Source: JAQGLW01 sp035995725
Lineage (GTDB): Bacteria > Pseudomonadota > Gammaproteobacteria > Burkholderiales > Burkholderiaceae_D
DNA length: 17,498 nt
Direction of reading: 5' to 3'
NCBI GenBank assembly: GCA_035995725.1
Contig: DASYKE010000150.1
Span: 1 to 17,498 of the forward strand
Part shown: one piece after another, positions 1-7,197 of the stretch
How the letters are laid out: the number at the start of each line of letters is the position of its first letter
Numbering within the stretch: position 1 is the first letter of the stretch
The notes under the pieces: generated by a model
The model's input: the letters and a program-made list of their open reading frames with translations, nothing else
The model's database searches: none
Told to the model about the DNA's origin: nothing
Position numbers and translations under genes: made by a program

Positions 1-56
1 AGGGCACGTACTCGTTCGTCGATGCCTGCGCGGTCGATCTTGTCCGTGCTATTCAC
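1..56 (-). CDS. 5' end of a divergent gene, function unknown (partial)
   Basis: On the minus strand a GTG codon at 56-54 opens a frame that stays open to the window edge and encodes about 18 residues, starting V-N-S-T-D-K-I-D-R-A. A strong purine-rich Shine-Dalgarno stretch (GGAGGGGAG on the minus strand, around 65-73) sits at a suitable distance upstream, which is the main reason for calling a start here. The gene is divergent from the SAF-domain oxidoreductase, with about 60 bp between the starts. Divergent small genes beside catabolic enzymes are often transcriptional regulators, but no domain is visible in 18 residues, so that role is only a guess. The competing reading, that the oxidoreductase frame extends leftward, finds no ATG, GTG or TTG codon before the edge. 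Confidence 0.45.
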   Translation of the reverse strand, partial: MNSTDKIDRAGIDERVRA

Positions 57-118
57 GAAGCATTCTCCCCTCCGGGCACGGTAAACTGCTAGGCCGTCCG
101 TCGGCAAGAACCTACCGT

Positions 119-1531
119 ATGAACCTTCATCGACTCCTGCAGGCGCGCAGCGCGGGGAATAATCCGGTCCGGGTCGTATTGATCGGCGCCGGCAAGTTCG
201 GCTCCATGTACCTTTCGCAGGCGCGGCGCACGCCGGGAATCCACATCCTCGCCGTGGCCGATCTCGCGCCCGATCGCGCGCGCGCCTCCCTCGCGCGAGT
301 GGGCTGGAGCGCCGAACGCTACGCCGCGCTCTCGCTGGACGACGCGGCCCGTGACGGGACCACGCTCGTGACCGACGATGCGGCCGCGGCGCTCGCGCAT
401 TCCGCGACCGACGTGGTCATCGATGCGACGGGAAGCCCTGCGGCGGGAATAAGTCACGCGCTCGCCTGTTGCATGCATCGCAAGCACATCGTGATGGTGA
501 ACGTGGAGGCCGATGCGCTCGCGGGCCCGCTCCTCGCCCGGCGCGCGCGCGAAGCGGGTGTCGTGTACACGCTTGCTTACGGCGACCAGCCCGCGCTGAT
601 TTGCGAAATGGTCGACTGGGCGCGCGCGGCAGGATTCGAAGTCATCGCCGCCGGCAAGGGCACCAAGTACCTGCCGACCTATCATGCGTCGACGCCGGAT
701 ACGGTGTGGCAGCACTACGGCTTGACGGCCGAAGAAGCGAAGCAGGGCGGCATGAACGCACAGATGTTCAACAGTTTCCTCGACGGCACCAAGAGTGCGA
801 TCGAAATGGCCGCGGTCGCCAATGCCACCGGCCTGAGCGCACCCAGCGGGCTGAGCTTTCCCGCCGTCGGCGTGGACGACCTGGCGCGTGTGCTGAAGCC
901 TAAAGAGGATGGCGGCATCCTGTCGCATCGCGGCCAGGTCGAAGTGATTTCAAGCCTGGAGCGCGACACCCGCCCGGTGTTCCGCGATTTGCGCTGGGGC
1001 GTGTATGTCACCTTCGCCGCCGGCAGCGAATATGTCGAACGCTGTTTCAAGGAATACGGCCTGGTCACCGATCCGAGCGGCAAATATTCGTCGATGTACA
1101 AGCCGTTTCATCTGATCGGTCTGGAGCTGGGCATCAGCGTCGCCTCGATCGGCGTGCGTGGCGAAGCGACCGGCGCGCCGAGTTACTGGCGCGGCGATGT
1201 GGTCGCCACCGCCAAGCGCGATCTGGCAGCGGGCGAAACCCTCGACGGTGAAGGCGGCTTCACGGTGTACGGCAAATTGCTGCCTGCTGATGAATCGCTG
1301 CGCCTCGGTGGCTTGCCGCTCGGCCTGGCGCATGGCGTCAGACTGGTGCGCGCGGTCAAGGCCGGTGCACCGGTGAGCTGGGCCGACGTCGCTTGCGACA
1401 AGGATGCGCTGCCGGTGCGTTTCCGCCGCGAGATGGAAGCCGTGTTTGGCGGTGGCGTTGCATTCCCTGTGACCGATGGGAGTGCAGGGCTCGCCGGTGA
1501 CATCGGCTCTGCCCGGGCCGAAGCGGCTTGA
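119..1531 (+). CDS. NAD(P)-dependent homoserine-dehydrogenase-like oxidoreductase with C-terminal SAF domain
   Basis: This 470-residue protein has an N-terminal Rossmann fold with the dinucleotide-binding loop GAGKFG at residues 23-28. A middle region carries blocks typical of the COG4091 predicted homoserine dehydrogenases (VNVEAD, GDQPALICE, AAGKGTKYLP). The C-terminal part, from about residue 360 (GDVVATAKRDLAAGETL), looks like a SAF domain. It is a soluble cytoplasmic enzyme, probably reducing or oxidising a small carbohydrate- or amino-acid-derived substrate; the substrate cannot be read from the sequence and true homoserine dehydrogenase activity is doubtful. The ATG at 119 has no strong Shine-Dalgarno, but it places the Rossmann motif at the usual distance and no other start exists upstream. 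The last 25 or so residues are encoded partly by a repeat found elsewhere in the window (1453-1475). It precedes the C5-dicarboxylate operon by 115 bp and may not be co-transcribed with it. Confidence 0.8.
   Translation: MNLHRLLQARSAGNNPVRVVLIGAGKFGSMYLSQARRTPGIHILAVADLAPDRARASLARVGWSAERYAALSLDDAARDGTTLVTDDAAAALAHSATDVVIDATGSPAAGISHALACCMHRKHIVMVNVEADALAGPLLARRAREAGVVYTLAYGDQPALICEMVDWARAAGFEVIAAGKGTKYLPTYHASTPDTVWQHYGLTAEEAKQGGMNAQMFNSFLDGTKSAIEMAAVANATGLSAPSGLSFPAVGVDDLARVLKPKEDGGILSHRGQVEVISSLERDTRPVFRDLRWGVYVTFAAGSEYVERCFKEYGLVTDPSGKYSSMYKPFHLIGLELGISVASIGVRGEATGAPSYWRGDVVATAKRDLAAGETLDGEGGFTVYGKLLPADESLRLGGLPLGLAHGVRLVRAVKAGAPVSWADVACDKDALPVRFRREMEAVFGGGVAFPVTDGSAGLAGDIGSARAEAA
1453..1475 (-). 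repeat. Short repeat, inverted copy A inside a coding 3' end
   Basis: Read on the minus strand, 1468-1453 is AGGGAATGCAACGCCA, followed by a variable base and CGCCA. The same core occurs on the plus strand at 8237-8252 and 9358-9373. The GTGACC/GGTCAC and GGGAGTGC pieces found beside the other copies also lie nearby (1468-1486), in a different relative order. Unlike the other two copies this one is within a reading frame and encodes part of the C-terminal tail of the SAF-domain oxidoreductase. Confidence 0.6.
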
Positions 1532-1579
1532 TATCAATTGGTTTTCAGCGAGCGCCAGCAGGAAGCCTGCCTGCTCTTG

Positions 1580-1593
1580 ACTGAATTTTCAGT
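1580..1593. promoter_or_regulatory. Inverted repeat, candidate operator upstream of the C5-dicarboxylate operon
   Basis: ACTGAA (1580-1585), two bases, then TTCAGT (1588-1593) form a perfect 6-bp dyad in the 115-bp gap before the hydratase gene. It overlaps a TTGACT hexamer (1577-1582) that could be a -35 element, with a poor -10 candidate (CACACT at 1600-1605). A repressor or LysR-type regulator could bind here, but no regulator gene adjoins the operon in this window. Support is the sequence symmetry and location only. Confidence 0.3.
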
Positions 1594-1646
1594 AAGCGCC
1601 ACACTAACTCCCTCTTAATTGCCTGTTAACTGCAGCACTTGCCAAC

Positions 1647-2516
1647 GTGAATATCGATCATCTGCGCGCATGGGTGAACAAAACCGAATCCGGGCACGAC
1701 CAGGTAACGGCCACGCCGATTGCCGCCCTCGCCGCCACGCTGAACCGCGACCACCCCGCGACGCACAGCGGTGTCCCGCTGCCGCCGCTGTGGCATTGGC
1801 TCTATTTCCTTCCGATCCACCGGCAAGACCAGATCGGGCCTGACGGCCATCCGCTGCGCGGCGGTTTTCTGCCGCCGGTGCCGCTGCCGCGCCGCATGTG
1901 GGCCGGCAGCCGGCTGCAATTCCATCGTCCTCTGAGCGCCGGCGAGCGCATTGCGCGTGTTTCCCGAATCGTTGACATCAGCCACAAGGAAGGCCGCAGC
2001 GGACCGCTGGTGTTCGTGCTGGTGCGCCATGAAATCAGCAACGACGTCGGCCTGGCGATTACCGAAGAGCACGATATTGTCTACCGCGACAATCCGCGAC
2101 CAGAGGAAGTGCACCGCCGTCCGGACCATCCGGTACCCAAGGCACAGCCGGCGCCAGGCGATGCGCTGTGGTCGCGCCAGGTTCAACCGGACGATGTGCT
2201 GCTGTTCCGCTACTCGGCCCTGACTTTCAACGGGCATCGCATTCACTACGACCGGCGTTATGTTACCGAAGTCGAAGGCTATCCGGGATTAGTGGTACAC
2301 GGGCCGCTGATCGCAACGCTGTTGATGGATTTGCTTCATCGTAATATGCCTGATGCAACCGTTACCGCGTTCCAGTTCCGCGCGATAAAACCGCTGTTCG
2401 ATATTGCACCTTTTCTTGTCTGCGGAAAACCGGAACAGGATGGCAAGACCGTCCGGCTCTGGGCCAGCGATGCCGAAGGTTCGCTCACCATGGATGCGAC
2501 TGCTACACTAGGCTGA
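1647..2516 (+). CDS. ich: Itaconyl-CoA / mesaconyl-C4-CoA hydratase (FAS1-like / MaoC hotdog dehydratase)
   Basis: This 289-residue protein fits the mesaconyl-C4-CoA/itaconyl-CoA hydratase family. The N-terminal half has the FAS1-like dehydratase pattern (PLPPLWHWLYFLP around 44-56, GGFLPPVPLPRRMWAG around 72-87). The C-terminal half holds the MaoC hydratase motif FNGHRIHYD (194-202) followed by EGYPGLVVHGPL (210-221). N195, H197, H200 and D202 are the visible candidates for the catalytic and binding centre. It should add water to the unsaturated C5-dicarboxyl-CoA to give citramalyl-CoA in the cytoplasm. The start is a GTG at 1647 without a clear Shine-Dalgarno, chosen because the family N-terminus begins there. 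It is the first gene of the operon and the homologue of P. aeruginosa RipB (PA0878, from memory). Itaconyl- and mesaconyl-CoA specificity cannot be told apart from sequence. Confidence 0.82.
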   Translation: MNIDHLRAWVNKTESGHDQVTATPIAALAATLNRDHPATHSGVPLPPLWHWLYFLPIHRQDQIGPDGHPLRGGFLPPVPLPRRMWAGSRLQFHRPLSAGERIARVSRIVDISHKEGRSGPLVFVLVRHEISNDVGLAITEEHDIVYRDNPRPEEVHRRPDHPVPKAQPAPGDALWSRQVQPDDVLLFRYSALTFNGHRIHYDRRYVTEVEGYPGLVVHGPLIATLLMDLLHRNMPDATVTAFQFRAIKPLFDIAPFLVCGKPEQDGKTVRLWASDAEGSLTMDATATLG

Positions 2517-2569
2517 TTTTATTGGCCGGCCTTGCCTGCTTTTTGCCAACACACCGGGATCGACCCACG

Positions 2570-3730
2570 ATGCTGCATACTGCCGACCAGCACCAGGACT
2601 TGCGCGATGCGATTCGCGATCTGTGCGCCGGATTTTCCGCCGAATATTTCCGCCGCATCGATGAACAGCGCGGCTATCCCGAAGAATTCGTCAAGGCCTT
2701 GACGGAAGCCGGCTGGCTGGCCGCGCTGATTCCGCCGGAATATGGAGGATCGGGACTTGGACTGACCGAGGCCTCGGTCATCATGGAAGAGATCAACCGC
2801 AGCGGCGGCAACTCCGGTGCCTGCCATGGCCAGATGTATAACATGGGCACCTTGCTGCGGCACGGCTCCGCAGCGCAAAAGCAGGCCTATCTGCCCAAGA
2901 TCGCCAGCGGCGAACTGAGGCTGCAATCAATGGCCGTCACCGAACCGAGCACCGGTACCGATACCACCAGGATCAAAACCATCGCGGTGAAAAAGGGCGA
3001 CCGCTACGTCGTCAACGGCCAGAAGGTCTGGATCTCGCGGGTGCAGCATTCGGACCTGATGATCCTGCTGGCGCGCACGACGCCGCTGGCCGAAGTAAAG
3101 AAAAAATCCGAAGGCATGTCGATCTTCATCGTCGACCTGCGCGACGCAATCGGCAACGGGTTGACGGTGCGGCCGATCCTGAACATGGTCAACCACGAGA
3201 CCAACGAGCTGTTTTTCGAGAATCTAGAGATACCGGCGGAAAACCTGATCGGCGAGGAAGGCAAGGGCTTCAAGTACATCCTCGACGGATTGAATGCCGA
3301 GCGCACGCTGATTGCGGCCGAATGCATCGGCGACGGCTACTGGTTCATCGACAAGGTGACCAAATACGTCAGCGAGCGCGTGGTCTTCGGCCGGCCGATC
3401 GGCCAGAACCAGGGCGTGCAATTCCCGATCGCAAGAGCCTATGTCAACCTGGAAGCAGCCAACCTGATGCGCTTCAAGGCATGCGAGCTGTTCGATGCGC
3501 ACCAGCCCTGCGGCGCGCAAGCCAACATGGCGAAGCTGCTGGCCGCCGACGCATCATGGGAAGCGGCCAACGCGTGCCTGCAATTCCATGGCGGATTCGG
3601 ATTCGCCTGCGAGTATGACGTAGAACGCAAGTTCCGCGAAACACGGCTGTACCAGGTGGCACCGATTTCGACCAACCTGATCCTGTCGTACGTGTCCGAG
3701 CATGTGCTCGGCATGCCGCGCTCATTCTGA
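2570..3730 (+). CDS. Acyl-CoA dehydrogenase family protein of the C5-dicarboxylate operon
   Basis: This 386-residue FAD-dependent acyl-CoA dehydrogenase has the normal helical N-domain, the AVTEPSTGTD flavin/substrate segment and KVWIS, and a C-terminal domain with RVVFGRPIGQNQ and FHGGFGF. At the position of the usual catalytic glutamate (the YEGT motif of medium-chain enzymes) it has Gln362 (LYQVAP). Glu244, in LNAER, falls where isovaleryl-CoA and long-chain dehydrogenases carry their base, so it can still be active. The reading frame allows a TTG at 2522, but the ATG at 2570 gives the normal family length and N-terminus. It lies 53 bp after the hydratase gene and 10 bp before the CoA-transferase gene. 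Its counterpart in the P. aeruginosa itaconate locus (PA0879) has no assigned role that I know of. Oxidation of a saturated analogue such as methylsuccinyl-CoA into the pathway is my inference. Confidence 0.85.
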   Translation: MLHTADQHQDLRDAIRDLCAGFSAEYFRRIDEQRGYPEEFVKALTEAGWLAALIPPEYGGSGLGLTEASVIMEEINRSGGNSGACHGQMYNMGTLLRHGSAAQKQAYLPKIASGELRLQSMAVTEPSTGTDTTRIKTIAVKKGDRYVVNGQKVWISRVQHSDLMILLARTTPLAEVKKKSEGMSIFIVDLRDAIGNGLTVRPILNMVNHETNELFFENLEIPAENLIGEEGKGFKYILDGLNAERTLIAAECIGDGYWFIDKVTKYVSERVVFGRPIGQNQGVQFPIARAYVNLEAANLMRFKACELFDAHQPCGAQANMAKLLAADASWEAANACLQFHGGFGFACEYDVERKFRETRLYQVAPISTNLILSYVSEHVLGMPRSF

Positions 3731-3736
3731 CGGAGG
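3731..3736 (+). promoter_or_regulatory. Ribosome binding site deciding the CoA-transferase start
   Basis: CGGAGG directly follows the acyl-CoA dehydrogenase stop codon and sits 4 bases before the GTG at 3741. It selects that GTG over the ATG at 3702, which lies inside the previous gene and would add 13 residues unlike the family. Confidence 0.7.
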
Positions 3737-3740
3737 CTTT

Positions 3741-4919
3741 GTGCGACCACTGGAGGGCATTACCGTCGTCACGCTAGAACATGCAATCGCTGCGCCATTC
3801 TGCACCCGTCAACTTGCCGACCTGGGCGCGCGCGTGATCAAGATCGAGCGCCCCGGCGTCGGCGACTTCGCGCGCGCCTACGACGAACGGGTCAACGGAC
3901 TGTCATCGCATTTCGTCTGGACCAACCGCTCGAAGGAAAGCCTGACGCTCGACGTCAAGCATCCGGAAGCCGGGACTGTTCTGCTGCGGTTGCTGGCCGA
4001 CGCGGACGTGCTGGTGCAGAACCTGGCGCCGGGCGCCGCGGCGCGTCTGGGCCTGTCGTACGACGTGCTGAGCAAACAACTGCCGCGACTGATTGTCTGC
4101 GACATTTCCGGTTACGGCAACGACGGCCCGTACCGCGACAGGAAAGCGTACGATCTTCTGATCCAGAGCGAATCCGGATTCCTGTCGGTCACTGGGTCGA
4201 AAGACGAACCGGCCAAAGCCGGCTGCTCGATCGCCGACATCGCCGCGGGCATGTATGCGTATTCCAATATTCTTGCCGCGTTGATCCAGCGCGGCAAGAC
4301 CGGGAAGGGCTGCAACATCGACATCTCGATGCTGGAAAGCATGGTCGAATGGATGGGATACCCGCTGTACTATGCATTCGACGGCGCAGCGCCACCCCCG
4401 CGCGCCGGCGCTGCGCATGCCACCATCTATCCCTATGGTCCGTTCCCGACCGGTGACGACAAGACCGTGATGCTGGGCCTGCAAAACGAACGGGAGTGGG
4501 AAGCCTTTTGCAGCAAGGTGCTGGAACAGCCGGAGCTTGCGACCGATCCGCGTTTTGTATCCAATTCGCGCCGCACCGATGCACGCGACGCATTGCGCGC
4601 GATCATCGTAGACGTGTTTTGGGGGTTGACTGCGGATGAAGTCACACGCAGGCTCGACGCCGCGCAGATTGCCAATGCGCGGATGAACGACATGCAGGCG
4701 CTGTGGGAACATGCGCAGCTGGAAGCGCGCAAGCGCTGGGTCGACATCGACACGCCGGCCGGCACCGTGCCGGCGTTGCTGCCGCCCGGATCACCGTCGG
4801 CGTATTCGCCGCGCATGGACGCGGTGCCGGCACTGGGAGAACACACTGAAAAAATCCTGACCGGCCTGGGTTACGATAGCAGCCGGATCGCGCAACTGCG
4901 CGAGCAAAACGCAATCTGA
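3741..4919 (+). CDS. ict: Itaconate CoA-transferase (CaiB/BaiF class III family)
   Basis: This 392-residue protein is a class III CoA-transferase. It begins with RPLEGITVVTLEHAIAAPF and the LADLGARVIKIERP block, shows NRSKESLTLD, and has the catalytic-region motif CSIADIAAGMYA, where Asp166 is the expected nucleophile that forms the aspartyl-CoA mixed anhydride. GKGCNIDISMLESM follows, as in formyl-CoA transferase relatives. It should move CoA from succinyl-CoA (or acetyl-CoA) to itaconate or a similar C5 dicarboxylate, the entry reaction of the pathway. The GTG at 3741 is preceded by CGGAGG and gives the usual family length. It sits 10 bp after the acyl-CoA dehydrogenase gene and 22 bp before the PrpD-like gene. 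The homologue in P. aeruginosa is RipA (PA0882, from memory). Mesaconate or citramalate as acceptor is a reasonable alternative. Confidence 0.8.
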   Translation: MRPLEGITVVTLEHAIAAPFCTRQLADLGARVIKIERPGVGDFARAYDERVNGLSSHFVWTNRSKESLTLDVKHPEAGTVLLRLLADADVLVQNLAPGAAARLGLSYDVLSKQLPRLIVCDISGYGNDGPYRDRKAYDLLIQSESGFLSVTGSKDEPAKAGCSIADIAAGMYAYSNILAALIQRGKTGKGCNIDISMLESMVEWMGYPLYYAFDGAAPPPRAGAAHATIYPYGPFPTGDDKTVMLGLQNEREWEAFCSKVLEQPELATDPRFVSNSRRTDARDALRAIIVDVFWGLTADEVTRRLDAAQIANARMNDMQALWEHAQLEARKRWVDIDTPAGTVPALLPPGSPSAYSPRMDAVPALGEHTEKILTGLGYDSSRIAQLREQNAI

Positions 4920-4941
4920 TTCGCCATACGAAAGCCGCATC

Positions 4942-6303
4942 ATGCCAAACCATCCAAGCAAAACGCTGGCCACTTTTGCCTCCGGACTTGAATTCAATGA
5001 TATACCGCGCGCAGTGATACTGCGCGCCGAAGATCTGATGCTGGACTGGATCGGTTCGACGCTGGCCGGCAAGGGCGCGGCGCCGGTCGAGGCGATCGAA
5101 TGGTTCGCGCAGCAGATGGGGCCCATCTCCGGCACTGCGGAAGTATTGATTTCGCGGCGCCGGACCTCGGTGCTGTTCGCCGCGACAGTGAATGCGGCGG
5201 CATCGCATTTTGCCGAACAGGACGATGTGCATAACGGGTCGGTATTTCACCCGGGCGCAGTGGTGTTTCCGGCAGCATTGGCAGTGGCGCAATCGATCGG
5301 CTGTACCGGGCGCGAATTGCTGACCGCGGCAGTGGCCGGTTATGAAGTCGGCATCCGGGTCGGCGAATTCCTCGGCCGTTCGCATTACAAGGTGTTCCAT
5401 ACCACGGGCACCGCCGGGACGCTTGCCGCAGCCGCGGCAGTCGGCCGGCTGCTGAAGCTGACGCCGGAGCAGATGCTTGACGCCTTCGGGTCGGCCGGCA
5501 CGCAGGCCGCCGGATTATGGGAATTCTTGCGCGACGCCGCGCATTCGAAACAGCTGCATACTGCCAAGGCGTCCGGCAACGGGCTGACCGCCGCTTATCT
5601 CGCGTCGCGCGGCTTCACCGGCGCCAGGCACATTCTTGAAGGTGCACAAGGCATGGCGGCCGGCATGTCGTCCGACGCCGACCCATCGCGCCTGACCGAC
5701 CGTCTCGGCCAGCGCTGGACGCTTGCCGAAACCTCGTTCAAGTTTCATGCGTCGTGCCGCCACACGCATCCGGCCGCCGATGCGCTGCTGCAGATCATTC
5801 GTGCCAACGACCTGCATGCAGACCGGATTGCCGGCGTCACCGCGCATGTGCATCAGGGCGCAATCGACGTGCTGGGTCCGGTCACGAATCCGCAGACTGT
5901 GCACCAGGCCAAGTTTTCGATGGGTACCGTACTTGGCCTGATTGCGCATTTCGGCCGGGCCGGAATTGCCGAGTTCGAGCAATATTTCAATGATCCCCGC
6001 ATTGCCGCATTACGCGACAAGGTGAAGATGACGCTGGATGCCGAGGTCGATAACGCCTACCCCAGGCAATGGATCGGCAAGGTGGCCGTTCATACCGCGG
6101 ACGGCGCGGTGTTGCATGGACGGGTGGACGAGCCGAAAGGCGACCCCGGCAACACGCTGTCGCGCGACGAGCTGGAACAAAAAGCGCTGCGGCTGGCGGA
6201 ATTTTCCGGCGCCGCAAGCCCAATGGAAATGCGCCGCATCATTGACAAAGTCTGGCAGACTGCAAATGCCGATCGGGTCGGCTACCTGCTGGCAGGAGAA
6301 TAA
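4942..6303 (+). CDS. MmgE/PrpD family protein (2-methylcitrate dehydratase / cis-aconitate decarboxylase-like)
   Basis: This 453-residue protein is a full-length MmgE/PrpD family member. Family active-site positions, as known from cis-aconitate decarboxylase and PrpD, are present: the HPG histidine (His103), FHTTGT (His153), SKQLH (Lys203), and SFKFHASCRHTHPA with Lys267, His274 and His276. It is therefore probably catalytic rather than degenerate. Characterised members dehydrate 2-methylcitrate or decarboxylate cis-aconitate to itaconate. Which reaction occurs here is unknown, and a dehydratase or isomerase acting on a C5 or C6 carboxylate is equally possible. It begins 22 bp after the CoA-transferase gene, and its last codons hold the ribosome binding site of the lyase gene (AGGAG, 6294-6298), which suggests coupled translation. 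P. aeruginosa PA0881 (from memory) is the positional equivalent. Confidence 0.82.
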   Translation: MPNHPSKTLATFASGLEFNDIPRAVILRAEDLMLDWIGSTLAGKGAAPVEAIEWFAQQMGPISGTAEVLISRRRTSVLFAATVNAAASHFAEQDDVHNGSVFHPGAVVFPAALAVAQSIGCTGRELLTAAVAGYEVGIRVGEFLGRSHYKVFHTTGTAGTLAAAAAVGRLLKLTPEQMLDAFGSAGTQAAGLWEFLRDAAHSKQLHTAKASGNGLTAAYLASRGFTGARHILEGAQGMAAGMSSDADPSRLTDRLGQRWTLAETSFKFHASCRHTHPAADALLQIIRANDLHADRIAGVTAHVHQGAIDVLGPVTNPQTVHQAKFSMGTVLGLIAHFGRAGIAEFEQYFNDPRIAALRDKVKMTLDAEVDNAYPRQWIGKVAVHTADGAVLHGRVDEPKGDPGNTLSRDELEQKALRLAEFSGAASPMEMRRIIDKVWQTANADRVGYLLAGE

Positions 6304-6305
6304 AA

Positions 6306-7121
6306 ATGTCTTCCCTGTTGCCGCGCTCTTATCTGTTTGTACCGGCCAACCGGCCTGAACGCTTCGACAAGGCGGCTGCGGCCGGTGCCGATGCCGTGAT
6401 CATCGATCTGGAAGATGCAGTGCCGCCAGCCGAAAAAACCACCGCGCGCCAATCGCTCGCAGCCTGGCTGTCGGCCGCAAAACCGGTGCTGGTTCGCATC
6501 AATGGCGCGGATTCGGAATGGTTTGCCGATGATCTGGCGATCGCGGCATTGCCCGGCGTTGCCGGAGTTGTACTGCCTAAGGCGGAGCGTGCCGAAGATA
6601 TCGCCCGTTGCGCTGACAGGCACTCTGTAGTATTGCCGCTGATCGAATCGGCCGCCGGTTTTGCCAACCTGCGCGCGCTCGCCCGGCAGCCTCACGTGCA
6701 GCGCTTGATGTTCGGCTCAATCGACTTTCAGGTCGACCTCGGCATGACATGCGACGAAGACGAGCTGCTGATGTTCCACTCGCAACTAGTGCTGGAATCG
6801 CGTCTGGCCGGACTTGCATCGCCGGTCGACGGCGTCACTACTGCGCTGGACAATATCGAACTTTTGCTGGCCGACACACGCCGTGCGCGCCGGCGCGGGT
6901 TTGGCGGAAAGCTATGCATTCATCCGCGCCAGATCGAGGCCGTGCATCGCGGATTCAGTCCGAGCGCAGACGAGATCGCCTGGGCGCGGCGGGTGGTGGA
7001 AGCGGCGGCACAAGTGCAGGGTGCGGCCGCTACGGTCGATGGCAAGATGATCGACAAGCCTGTCATTTTGAAGGCGCAAAGCATTCTCGATCGCTCGGCC
7101 AAGGGAATGGCGGGCCAATAA
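6306..7121 (+). CDS. ccl: (S)-citramalyl-CoA lyase (CitE-like, HpcH/HpaI family)
   Basis: This 271-residue protein has the CitE-like TIM-barrel signatures in order: RSYLFVPANRPERF (7-20), IDLEDAVPPAEK (33-44), VRING (63-67), LPKAE, PLIESAAGF (111-119), GSIDFQVDLG (137-146) and GFGGKLCIHPRQIEAV (198-213). Glu114 and Asp140 are the expected Mg2+ ligands and Arg65 probably contacts the carboxylates. It should split citramalyl-CoA into acetyl-CoA and pyruvate, the last step of itaconate breakdown. The start at 6306 follows the PrpD-like stop by 2 bases and is served by AGGAG at 6294-6298. Its short length is typical of stand-alone CitE-like lyases rather than citrate lyase beta subunits, and no citD or citF is nearby. 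The P. aeruginosa counterpart is RipC (PA0883, from memory). Malyl-CoA or another beta-hydroxyacyl-CoA is a possible substrate. Confidence 0.8.
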   Translation: MSSLLPRSYLFVPANRPERFDKAAAAGADAVIIDLEDAVPPAEKTTARQSLAAWLSAAKPVLVRINGADSEWFADDLAIAALPGVAGVVLPKAERAEDIARCADRHSVVLPLIESAAGFANLRALARQPHVQRLMFGSIDFQVDLGMTCDEDELLMFHSQLVLESRLAGLASPVDGVTTALDNIELLLADTRRARRRGFGGKLCIHPRQIEAVHRGFSPSADEIAWARRVVEAAAQVQGAAATVDGKMIDKPVILKAQSILDRSAKGMAGQ

Positions 7122-7197
7122 TTCGCGAGTCCGCAAAATATACAGGATTAACAATACAGGAAGTCCGACCGGACCGACTCAAACAAAAGGAGACATC

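Noticed and set aside
2522..2569. TTG start for the acyl-CoA dehydrogenase, adding 16 residues
   Set aside because: The added residues do not resemble the family N-terminus; ATG at 2570 gives the normal length.
3702..3740. ATG start for the CoA-transferase inside the previous gene
   Set aside because: CGGAGG just before GTG 3741 and the family N-terminus RPLEG support the later start.
4189..4593. Arg/Cys-rich minus-strand frame
   Set aside because: It is antisense to the CoA-transferase gene and low in protein-like character.
3903..4712. 269-codon minus-strand frame
   Set aside because: It is the antisense shadow of the CoA-transferase gene, with no domain and no ribosome site.
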